This document shows, in pieces, positions 6,301 through 10,027 of a stretch of 10,027 bases of DNA (positions within the stretch are counted from its first letter, which is position 1; every line of letters starts with the position of its first letter). The position numbers and the translations under genes were made by a program. The notes beneath the pieces are model-generated. The model made no database searches. It had not been told where the DNA came from and saw only the letters and a program-made list of their open reading frames with translations. This stretch comes from Phoronis pallida (lineage: Eukaryota; Phoronida; Phoronidae), in assembly GCA_028565715.1 (NCBI GenBank), contig JAOXYC010256564.1:1-10027 (forward strand), in the 5' to 3' direction.

Positions 6301-8854
6301 AAATTTTGGAAAATAACTGAGAATGATTTTCACATACATATCTTGAAATCAGAATGCTACAATGTATATATTATTTAAAATAGCCGCTGCCAACTTAAAA
6401 TAATAAATAATAAAAATATATAATAAAATATTTGACGGTTAATCTAACCGTTAAATATTTTATTATATATTTTTTATTATTAAGATTACTACAACCTTTT
6501 TATACAGGTGATGATACACACATGATATAATCTAAATATAGGTTATATACAATAGACGATAGTTGAATGTCCTGACCAATCATTCCATTATAAACTGTAC
6601 TGACAGCTACAGTTGTTCAGCTCTACAAGGTTAATGACCTAACCATCATGTGTAATATTTTTTTGGATTGTTTGGCTAATTGGAACAATTTAGAAAATTA
6701 TTTCTAGTTCTGAAAATTGAATCCGAAAAGAATTCTTTGCCCCGACTTGGGAAAGGAACCCTTGTTAAGTTGCAACTTTGTAAGACTAAGCAAGTTACCA
6801 CCAGCTGAAGTATCCAGTCAGAATTGGGCCGGTCACATGACATCTGGCATTTTGAACAAAGCTCACACAATACAATTCTTTCTGCACCTGCATGATTTTT
6901 TATGCTAGCATAATACTGGATATCAGACTTTTTGAAATGAATTCAGTTTTCTCACTTGAAAACTTAAGAAATGAAGATAACGGTCAATTTGAAATAAATA
7001 AAAATAGAAATAAAATTTTAAAAATTGGCTTCAAAAGTGATACTCAAACTTCAAACTAATTGTTTGTTGTCAGTTTTGTTTTAATACTCACCATATTAGT
7101 GGGTGAGTCAGCACTTTCTTTCCTCCACTTCCTCTCAGATTTCCCTGTTGGTGGTGGCTCATTCTCACCACCATGGTTACCACCGTCTGTAAATATCAAA
7201 TAGTCAATTCATTCACTTACTTAAGCCCGCCGCACACCTAGCGCGATTGCCGCGCGGCAATCGCGATGCGGCAATCGCGCAAGGTGTGCGGGGAACCTTT
7301 TCTGCAACATTCACACCGACAAATCTGTAACTTTAATGTAGCGCGGCAATTGCGCTAGGTGTGCGGGTGTACACACTCAGCGCGAATGTTGCCTTGGCGT
7401 GACTGCTGCGCGGCAATTGCCCTAGGTGTGCGGTGAGCTTTATTGATTGTCCTTTGGTGAATACAAAATGAGCTCCAAAACCAGAATCGCTTCATTAACT
7501 GCAAACATTGAGGTCTTCAATTTGATCATTTATCATTTCCAATATTTGTTACTACCTTCATTCATCAAAAATAAGATGTTCCTACATTACAGTTGATCTC
7601 AGTGATCTTGGTGACCTGTCGAGATATTTCATCAAGTCACATTGGCCGCCTGTCAAGATATTTCCGGAAGAAGCGAACGTAATGTGTAAAAGAAACAGTT
7701 GAAAACGTCATATTTCAATAATTGATAATTCTACATTCGTAAGTAGCGATGAATGAGTTTAAACAAGAATGTTTTTCTATGACTATCTTACTTTGTACAT
7801 AAGCCACAGTGGGATCACTGATCTTTCTTGTATCATATCTTGAGGTTGTCAGGTCCGCCCTATTCTCTGCTGATGACACGCGACACACTGACACGTGCGA
7901 TGACAAGGACAACTCTGCCTCACTCTGCAATGGCATAAAATAAATATAAAACTAGATAACGTATCAGAGTGGCAATTAAGTCCATTTTGGGGATTTCACC
8001 AGACTTTTTCTAGCCAATTCACCAAAAATGGAGACATCTGATACCATTCTCACGGACGGCGGCTGACGCCATGCATCATGACTTGGCAGAATTCATTGAT
8101 TTAGCGAAGGATAAAACCCCGGATGAGTAAAAACTAAGTCTTCTCAAAGTTGTTAAATAATCACAAGACATAACTATTTATAAAGAGACTATCAAAAAAA
8201 CAAGTAAAACAATATAAAATACTACACAAACAACTGACTATATAAAAATATGTTGCAAGTCGTCTGCTAATGCTGGCGAGATAACGCGAGACTATAAGCA
8301 TCCGAGAACCTCTGGTTTGTTTACCGTCCCTGTTGTTGTGAGACAGCGCCACCTGGGCCCTGGATACCATCCGTAAGAATAACAAAGTGGAAAAGTTCAA
8401 CCTGAAGAATTTTAACCTGAAGAAATGTCGATCTTACAGATTGATCCTATACAACATAACCCCTCTGAGTTAAGTACAATTTTAGATAATGTATTTTCCA
8501 GACTTCATCATGCAAAACAGGATCAAAGCATTACTTTTTAAAATAGAATAAAAATAATTAGGAATTCTGATAGGATCAGGAATGTGGTTTCATAGCGTTT
8601 GTGATAATGATACATTATACGTTCTTTACCATTTTGCAAAAGCAGGGTTATTGAACAGGCCCTGAGGCCTCAAAATTTGAATACAACATCTGTTTTTGAA
8701 TAAAAAAGTATGCTCCCAAGCTAGCACCGGTTCTCAAATTTAATGTTCAGAGTGACTGACATATTCTCACCTTTTTTCTCCTGAACAATGGCATATCTTT
8801 CTTGTGTATTGGCGAGGGTGGCAACACATTCTTCACAAACGCATCACGCTTGGC
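269..8854 (-). CDS. TBC1D2/TBC1D2B-like Rab GTPase-activating protein, internal part (linker and coiled coil), 9 constitutive exons plus 1 optional
   Basis: The gene is assembled from exons with GT...AG borders whose codon phases agree at every junction; without the optional exon they total 1079 nt (about 359 residues). The first half is polar and serine-rich. The second half is a charged coiled coil whose residues align gap-free with my recollection of human TBC1D2B just before its TBC domain (QNxFLN, LR, ER, SLE and YxxLLQ at matching spacing). Known family members have an N-terminal PH domain, a central coiled coil and a C-terminal TBC domain. They stimulate GTP hydrolysis by endosomal Rabs: Rab7 for mammalian TBC1D2/Armus, RAB-5 for worm TBC-2. 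Neither the PH nor the TBC domain is in this window, so catalytic competence cannot be judged. Both gene ends lie outside: the N terminus beyond position 10027 and the C terminus before position 1. The family call rests on about 75 coiled-coil residues. Another coiled-coil protein is possible but less likely given the gapless spacing match. Confidence 0.7.
526..581 (-). mobile_element. LINE reverse-transcriptase remnant abutting a splice donor
   Basis: Starting exactly at the donor of exon i, the minus strand reads VIFIDFSKAFDTINHNIR and then a stop. This is the hallmark F-x-D-x-x-K-A-F-D-x-x-x-H block of non-LTR reverse transcriptases (RT motif A, with the first catalytic aspartate). Past the stop, other frames suggest more decayed RT-like text (KYGF, then LLEWL, out to about position 430), but this part is weak. 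The fragment is far too short to be active. It runs in the same direction as the host gene. Confidence 0.7.
582..714 (-). CDS. Exon i: coiled coil with SLE...YxxLLQ signature, 44 codons
   Basis: The acceptor 'attttcag' lies above 714 and the donor 'gtaatc' begins at 581. It encodes QIRSLEGEVEKWKRDYVYLL, then QSTISIPSIDSQEGMEVN and a short tail ending GGNR. SLE and, 13 residues on, YxxLLQ match the TBC1D2B register gap-free when joined to exon h. It ends in phase 0. The first codons of the following intron read as a reverse-transcriptase motif, so intron retention would add 18 residues of retroelement origin and then a stop. Confidence 0.78.
781..971. repeat. Inverted repeat pair, about 25 bp arms, possible MITE
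   Basis: The sequence at 781-806 (core 'ctgagaattgagtcaaata') returns as its reverse complement at 945-971 ('tatttgactcaattctcag') with about one mismatch and one indel. The arms are about 138 bases apart. This looks like the terminal inverted repeats of a small non-autonomous element, but I see no clear target-site duplication. It lies in the intron between exons h and i. Confidence 0.5.
872..917. repeat. Tandem duplication of a 23-bp unit
   Basis: Two adjacent 23-bp copies occupy 872-894 and 895-917. Each begins 'aactgttgatg' and they differ at two positions. They sit between the arms of the inverted repeat at 781-971. Confidence 0.7.
1327..1485 (-). CDS. Exon h: coiled coil with QNxFLN signature, about 53 codons
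   Basis: The acceptor 'actttcag' lies above 1485 and the donor 'gtaagt' starts at 1326. It encodes GSKTLIEPQPSVDKKLQEK, then a coiled coil containing LQNQNRFLNEEVRRLANLR and a glutamine-rich end. QNxFLNxE followed by L..LR and ER at the same distances is what I recall of TBC1D2B, with a related QNCFLNSEI in TBC1D2. This is the strongest family signature in the window. The exon ends on AA, completed to AAG (Lys) by exon i. Confidence 0.8.
1486..2008 (-). other. Intron g-h, no further feature seen
   Basis: This 523-nt AT-rich intron has no ORF with protein-like composition, no repeat and no RNA gene that I can recognise. Confidence 0.6.
2009..2140 (-). CDS. Exon g: coiled coil, 44 codons
   Basis: The acceptor 'cttcttccag' lies above 2140 and the donor 'gtgaga' starts at 2008. 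Its first base completes a methionine codon. It then encodes CELANMKNRESQYKDMILD followed by RETIIVDLSESIERLQQKSE, with leucine/isoleucine/methionine at heptad a/d positions. In TBC1D2 a comparable segment with a 'KLSEKV'-like core precedes the QNxFLN motif. The exon ends on AG, completed to AGG (Arg) by exon h. It is separated from exon f by the shortest intron here (199 nt). Confidence 0.76.
2340..2420 (-). CDS. Exon f: start of coiled-coil half, 26 codons
   Basis: The acceptor is 'attttctag' above 2420 and the donor 'gtaagt' begins at 2339. The first base completes the serine codon begun in exon d (or e); 26 codons follow, ending on AT, which the first G of exon g completes to ATG. It encodes SFSGHSVDSAIDNDLTSRV followed by TDMEKEL, with acidic and hydrophobic spacing that turns into heptads near its end. 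This is the small acidic lead-in to the coiled coil. Confidence 0.74.
2421..3995 (-). other. Long intron between exons e and f
   Basis: This 1575-nt stretch is mostly AT-rich unique-looking sequence. A less AT-rich patch at about 3120-3340 contains a short hairpin (3311-3332) and two related 'ttctcccc' segments, and may be an old transposon piece. A near-repeat, 'atacggtacatttgaa' and 'atacgggacatttcaa', occurs around 3480-3535. I find no exon with paired splice sites and matching phase. Confidence 0.5.
3311..3332. repeat. Short perfect hairpin GGGGGAGA / TCTCCCCC
   Basis: Two 8-bp arms surround a six-base loop (ctaggt) inside the less AT-rich patch of the intron. Its role is unknown; it may be part of a degraded mobile element. 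Confidence 0.45.
3996..4226 (-). CDS. Optional exon e: symmetric cassette or internal alternative first exon, 77 codons
   Basis: The exon is bounded by acceptor 'catttcag' above 4226 and donor 'gtaatt' starting at 3995. It is 231 nt long, a multiple of three, and both ends fall in the same phase as the junction between exons d and f, so it can be included or skipped without a frame change. Its third codon is an ATG (4220-4222) with A at -3. The reading frame also stays open upstream to an ATG at 4372 (126 residues), so it could instead be the first exon of a shorter isoform. It encodes a cysteine cluster CEFPCGGCDAC (spacing C-x3-C-x2-C-x2-C), RSPTK and LSPAK motifs of CDK type, and a serine-rich end. 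I do not recognise the segment from any family. Confidence 0.55.
4227..5161 (-). other. Intron d-e
   Basis: This 935-nt AT-rich stretch has no recognisable repeat. If optional exon e is used as an alternative first exon, a promoter would have to lie here, between 4373 and about 5100. I cannot identify one from sequence; scattered TATA-like strings are expected at this composition. Confidence 0.45.
5162..5352 (-). CDS. Exon d: polar linker with basic patch, 63 codons
   Basis: The acceptor 'ttttccag' precedes 5352 and the donor 'gtaaat' begins at 5161. The exon starts in phase 0 and ends on the first two bases of a serine codon (AG). It encodes an acidic/Ser stretch (TDQDSDNV), then SSEEKGQILLVRKRSVDL, then GERRLSSNTEPNERS. 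The RKRS and RRLSS segments fit basophilic-kinase consensus sites (inference). The terminal AG can be completed either by the C of exon 2340-2420 or by the T of optional exon 3996-4226. Both give serine, so both splice choices stay in frame. Confidence 0.74.
5437..5500. repeat. Dispersed hairpin repeat, copy A
   Basis: A short (aat)n tract leads into a 22-nt hairpin at 5466-5487 (arms agcacttt and aaagcgct, one mismatch) followed by 'ttacaatgattatta'. The core at 5470-5494 matches 9905-9929 at all but one of 25 positions. Similar 'caaagcgctttacaa' repeats are, to my knowledge, common in marine invertebrate genomes. It lies about 85 bases upstream of exon d in transcript order. Confidence 0.7.
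5781..5982. repeat. About 200-bp direct repeat, copy 1
   Basis: The copy begins 'ttggtataataaatagggg' and ends 'ctgttgcaact'. The same succession of landmarks (ttggtataat, gtggtgatgtaatacaat, attgtattaat, ggtgaataacct, a T-run, gcaact) recurs at a constant offset of 307 bases in copy 2. The first 43 positions differ at about three or four sites and the middle is more diverged. Confidence 0.8.
6088..6289. repeat. About 200-bp direct repeat, copy 2
   Basis: This copy begins 'ttggtataatacatagggg' and ends 'ctatagcaact'. Start and end are both exactly 307 bases after those of copy 1, so insertions and deletions balance. About 105 bases of unrelated spacer separate the copies. It is non-coding, and its family is not recognised. 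Confidence 0.8.
6406..6481. repeat. AT-rich near-perfect palindrome, 36-bp arms, 3-base loop
   Basis: The left arm, 6406-6441, and the right arm, 6445-6481, are reverse complements except for one extra T (six versus five) and one G/A mismatch. The loop is 'atc'. The tips of the arms carry 'cggtta/taaccg', the only GC-containing part. This could be a fold-back element or a palindrome created by replication. It falls between copies 2 and 3 of the 200-bp repeat. Confidence 0.85.
6506..6668. repeat. Probable diverged third copy of the 200-bp repeat
   Basis: Landmarks recur in the same order but more degraded: 'aggtgatgatacaca', 'aatagacgatagttgaatgtcct', 'aaactgtac', 'ggttaatgacct' (6629-6640, compare 'ggtgaataacct' at 6217-6228) and a T-run. 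The offset from copy 2 is about 412 bases; the AT palindrome sits in between. Confidence 0.42.
7092..7186 (-). CDS. Exon c: Gly/Pro-rich then basic linker, 31 codons
   Basis: The acceptor 'atatttacag' precedes 7186 and the donor 'gtgagt' begins at 7091. The exon carries two bases of a split codon and then 31 full codons, ending in phase 0 on ATG. It encodes GGNHGGENEPPPTGKSERKW followed by RKESADSPTNM. It is low-complexity and probably disordered, bridging the PH and coiled-coil parts if the family call is right. The following intron (5353-7091) is the largest in the window and holds most of the repeats. Confidence 0.72.
7187..7791 (-). other. Intron b-c
   Basis: This 605-nt intron houses the GC-rich inverted-repeat element at 7223-7440, only about 36 bases upstream of exon c's acceptor. 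The remainder has a short near-duplicate ('cctgtcgagatatttc' near 7616 and 'cctgtcaagatatttc' near 7650) and nothing else recognisable. Confidence 0.6.
7223..7440. mobile_element. GC-rich terminal-inverted-repeat element (MITE-like)
   Basis: The ends 7223-7259 and 7404-7440 are inverted repeats matching at about 32 of 37 positions, centred on 'ccgcacacctag'. Two more copies of the end motif lie inside, in right-end orientation, at 7268-7291 and 7343-7366. The left end contains a 24-bp perfect palindrome (7242-7265). The block is strikingly CG-rich inside an AT-rich intron and has no coding capacity, so it would be a non-autonomous DNA element. I cannot fix the target-site duplication. Confidence 0.75.
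7792..7924 (-). CDS. Exon b: serine-rich linker, 44 codons
   Basis: The acceptor is 'attgcag' just above 7924 and the donor 'gtaaga' starts at 7791. The exon starts in phase 0 and ends after one base of a codon, which the first two bases of exon c complete as AAC (Asn). It encodes a polar stretch opening SEAELSLSSHVSV and including TSRYDTRKISDP, with no hydrophobic core, as expected of a disordered linker. Strong splice signals and agreement of phase on both sides are the main support. Confidence 0.72.
7925..8770 (-). other. Intron a-b, no clear feature
   Basis: This is an 846-nt intron. A minus-strand open frame at 8161-8400 (79 codons) has no recognisable domain and no splice-phase support. 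Part of the stretch (8030-8380) is less AT-rich and may be old repeat sequence, but I cannot name a family. Confidence 0.5.
8771..8854 (-). CDS. Exon a: basic linker, 28 codons
   Basis: This exon lies between an acceptor 'tttctccag' (minus strand, ending at 8855) and a donor 'gtgaga' starting at 8770. It begins and ends in phase 0 and is open throughout. It encodes a basic segment that includes VLPPSPIHKK and ends FRRKK, with an S-P-I-H-K motif that could be phosphorylated. It joins in frame to exon b at 7924. No fold is apparent. It is the most upstream exon I can find here; the next upstream exon, phase 0 at its end, must lie to the right of the window. Confidence 0.68.
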
Positions 8855-9310
8855 CTGGAGAAACATAAAACAAGAACACATAATGCATAAGATATCAGTA
8901 AAGTCAAAATGCTTCAGGTATAATACTGTACTCAGTTAGTCTGCAAAGTATCTTTTAATTGTTGAATATGATAATTAAAAGATTCCTTTCGAAATAAAAT
9001 TACTGTGCAATGGATGTAACACAGTTGAATATATGCTTTTACCTTCCTACAGTTATTTCCAACCAAAAGGTATCATCATTTTTGTTTGAAATTGCATTTG
9101 CTGAGATAACATTGTACAATCACCTGTTCACCTTGACCTTCAGAAATCACTTTAGAGATTATGGCTATAAAAAAGTACTAAATCTCGCTTCAGTCATCAG
9201 GAAAGGAATAATAAAGCTGAATCAGTGTTATACCGATTCATTTCACATGATGCAGACGTTAACATGACTGGATAAAGTTCTTGTAAGGGAACTCTCCCTG
9301 GACAATGCAA

Positions 9311-9374
9311 GGCAGATTAGCTCAGTTGGTAGAGCGTTGGACACATAATTGAAAGGTTGTGGGTTTGGAACCCA
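9311..9374 (+). repeat. tRNA-like SINE head, copy 1
   Basis: The sequence resembles an elongator tRNA-Met: A-box 'tagctcagttgg', then 'agagcgttgga', a CAT at the anticodon position, and a degenerate B-box 'gggtttggaaccc'. The anticodon stem does not pair and there is no proper acceptor stem, so it is not a working tRNA gene. It is repeated at once, with a 62-base period, by copy 2. Confidence 0.72.
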
Positions 9375-9640
9375 CAGATTAGATCAGTTGGTAGAGCGTC
9401 GGACACATAATTGTAAGGTTGTGGGTTCCGATCCCTTCCCGGGCAGTCCTTTGTGTCTTTGAGCAAGACACTTTACTGGCATTCCTCCAGTCAACTCAGC
9501 TGGGAATGAGTACCAGCTTCAAACAGGTAGTAACCTGCGATGGACTTGGGCCCTGGTCTAGTAGGGGGAGTTGTCAAACTCTCATCCGCCCACACTTCAG
9601 AAACCAGGATAGCATACGGCCCTATGTGTCATTTATTTTA
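9375..9640 (+). mobile_element. tRNA-derived SINE: second head plus body
   Basis: The second tRNA-like head (9375-9444) has 'agatcagttggtagagcgtc', CAT and B-box 'gggttccgatccc', with one inserted base. It continues into a body with 'gtgtctttgagcaagacact', 'cagctgggaatgagtacc', 'gcgatggactt' and 'gaaaccaggatagcatacgg'. These phrases resemble a SINE family I associate with echinoderms and other invertebrates (from memory). The 102-codon open frame across it is non-coding SINE sequence. The 3' limit is uncertain, at about 9640. It lies in plus orientation, opposite to the gene, in the intron upstream of exon a. Confidence 0.72.
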
Positions 9641-9744
9641 CTCCCTGGACAAGACACTGAACAGTTTTATCCAAATCTCGTATTGCCTGGTGTGACACCT
9701 GTAGGCTATCCTCCCTACGCAGCATAACACAAATACCTGAAGCT

Positions 9745-9800
9745 ATTTGAACCCACAACCTCCTGACTCAGAATTTAATTCTGTAACCACTTTGATTGAG
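9745..9800 (-). repeat. Degenerate tRNA-like fragment, opposite orientation
   Basis: Read on the minus strand, this contains 'agtggttacagaatta', then 'gtcaggaggttgtgggttcaaat', which looks like an A-box remnant followed by a good B-box (ggttcaaat). It is probably the head of a second, inverted SINE copy or a tRNA pseudogene fragment. Confidence 0.45.
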
Positions 9801-9879
9801 ATTTGGAGAATGTGAGTATTTCTAGTCTACTTTTAAGATACAGGGCTATAATCGACACCACCCAATAATAAAAAAAAAT

Positions 9880-9930
9880 AATAATGACCGCTATTTTTAT
9901 ACCGCTTTTTATTCAAAGCGGTTTACAATC
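9880..9930. repeat. Dispersed hairpin repeat, copy B
   Basis: An A/T-rich (aat)-like tract leads into a perfect 22-nt hairpin at 9901-9922 (arms accgcttt and aaagcggt, loop ttattc), then 'ttacaat'. It is the same family as copy A at 5437-5500. Relative to copy A, the second base pair is swapped from G-C to C-G, so pairing is preserved. Confidence 0.7.
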
Positions 9931-10027
9931 TTAACTCAATCTAACATGATATTACACACATATACAAATTATAATTAACTTGCAGCCAATCTCTGCATTT
10001 TACATACACAATGAATAATATAAATAA

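Larger units (their letters stand above)
5353..7091 (-). other. Largest intron (c-d), repeat-filled
   Basis: This 1739-nt intron contains the hairpin repeat copy A, a roughly 200-bp repeat present two or three times, and an AT palindrome. Between 6670 and 7085 I see only AT-rich sequence with two short overlapping ORFs that have no protein-like character. Confidence 0.6.
8855..10027 (-). other. Partial intron upstream of exon a
   Basis: This stretch contains the SINE cluster and hairpin repeat copy B. The rest (8855-9300 and 9935-10027) is AT-rich. A plus-strand open frame at 9010-9267 (85 codons) has no recognisable domain. I find no exon with paired splice sites, so the next upstream exon is outside the window. 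Confidence 0.55.

Noticed and set aside
5437-6668. CRISPR-like array
   Set aside because: The repeats are about 200 bp, few and diverged, in an intron-rich animal-type locus; there are no short identical repeats with regular spacers.
8161-8400. 79-codon minus-strand open frame as an additional exon
   Set aside because: Exons a and b already join in phase, and I see no convincing acceptor and donor pair preserving the frame.
9010-9267. 85-codon plus-strand open frame
   Set aside because: Composition is that of random AT-rich DNA; no motif, no splice context.
9240-9300. Possible further upstream exon on the minus strand (acceptor-like 'tgtccag' near 9291)
   Set aside because: No donor within a sensible distance and no sequence resembling the gene's linker.
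9311-9446. Functional tRNA genes (two tandem tRNA-Met)
   Set aside because: Anticodon stems do not pair, B-boxes are altered, acceptor stems are missing and a SINE body follows directly.
9419-9727. 102-codon plus-strand open frame
   Set aside because: It lies over the SINE body; its sequence is explained by the repeat and shows no protein-like domain.

Overview
The window looks like nuclear DNA from an animal. It is AT-rich, contains no bacterial-style genes, and carries one long minus-strand gene split into about ten small exons. The introns (roughly 0.2 to 1.7 kb) are full of transposon debris. A SINE with a tRNA-Met-like head, a widespread hairpin repeat ending in 'aaagcgctttacaa', and GC-rich inverted-repeat elements all suggest a marine invertebrate. 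An echinoderm or another deuterostome is my guess from repeat style only; the species is not established.

The gene runs from right to left. Exons, in transcript order, are at 8771-8854, 7792-7924, 7092-7186, 5162-5352, (3996-4226, optional), 2340-2420, 2009-2140, 1327-1485, 582-714 and 269-339. Every intron is GT...AG, no exon is interrupted by a stop, and the reading-frame phase agrees at every junction. Together they encode about 359 residues, or about 436 with the optional exon: first a polar, serine-rich, low-complexity linker, then a coiled coil. The segment spanning 1327-1485 and 582-714 aligns without gaps to the coiled coil in front of the TBC domain in TBC1D2/TBC1D2B (pattern QNxFLNxE...LR...ER...SLE...YxxLLQ). 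I therefore read this as the middle of a TBC1D2-family Rab GTPase-activating protein. Its PH domain would lie beyond the right edge and its TBC domain beyond the left edge.

The introns hold: a reverse-transcriptase motif that starts exactly at a splice donor (526-581); a diverged piece resembling a neighbouring exon, flanked by an inverted repeat (781-971); a GC-rich inverted-repeat element with four copies of its end (7223-7440); a near-perfect AT-rich palindrome (6406-6481); three copies of a roughly 200-bp repeat (5781-6668); two copies of a hairpin repeat (about 5437-5500 and 9880-9930); and a SINE with a duplicated tRNA-like head (9311-9640).

The most notable gene feature is the frame-neutral 231-nt exon at 3996-4226. 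It encodes a small cysteine cluster and two SPxK motifs, and has an ATG three codons inside its acceptor, so it could be either a cassette exon or an internal alternative start. I see no novel multi-gene system here.
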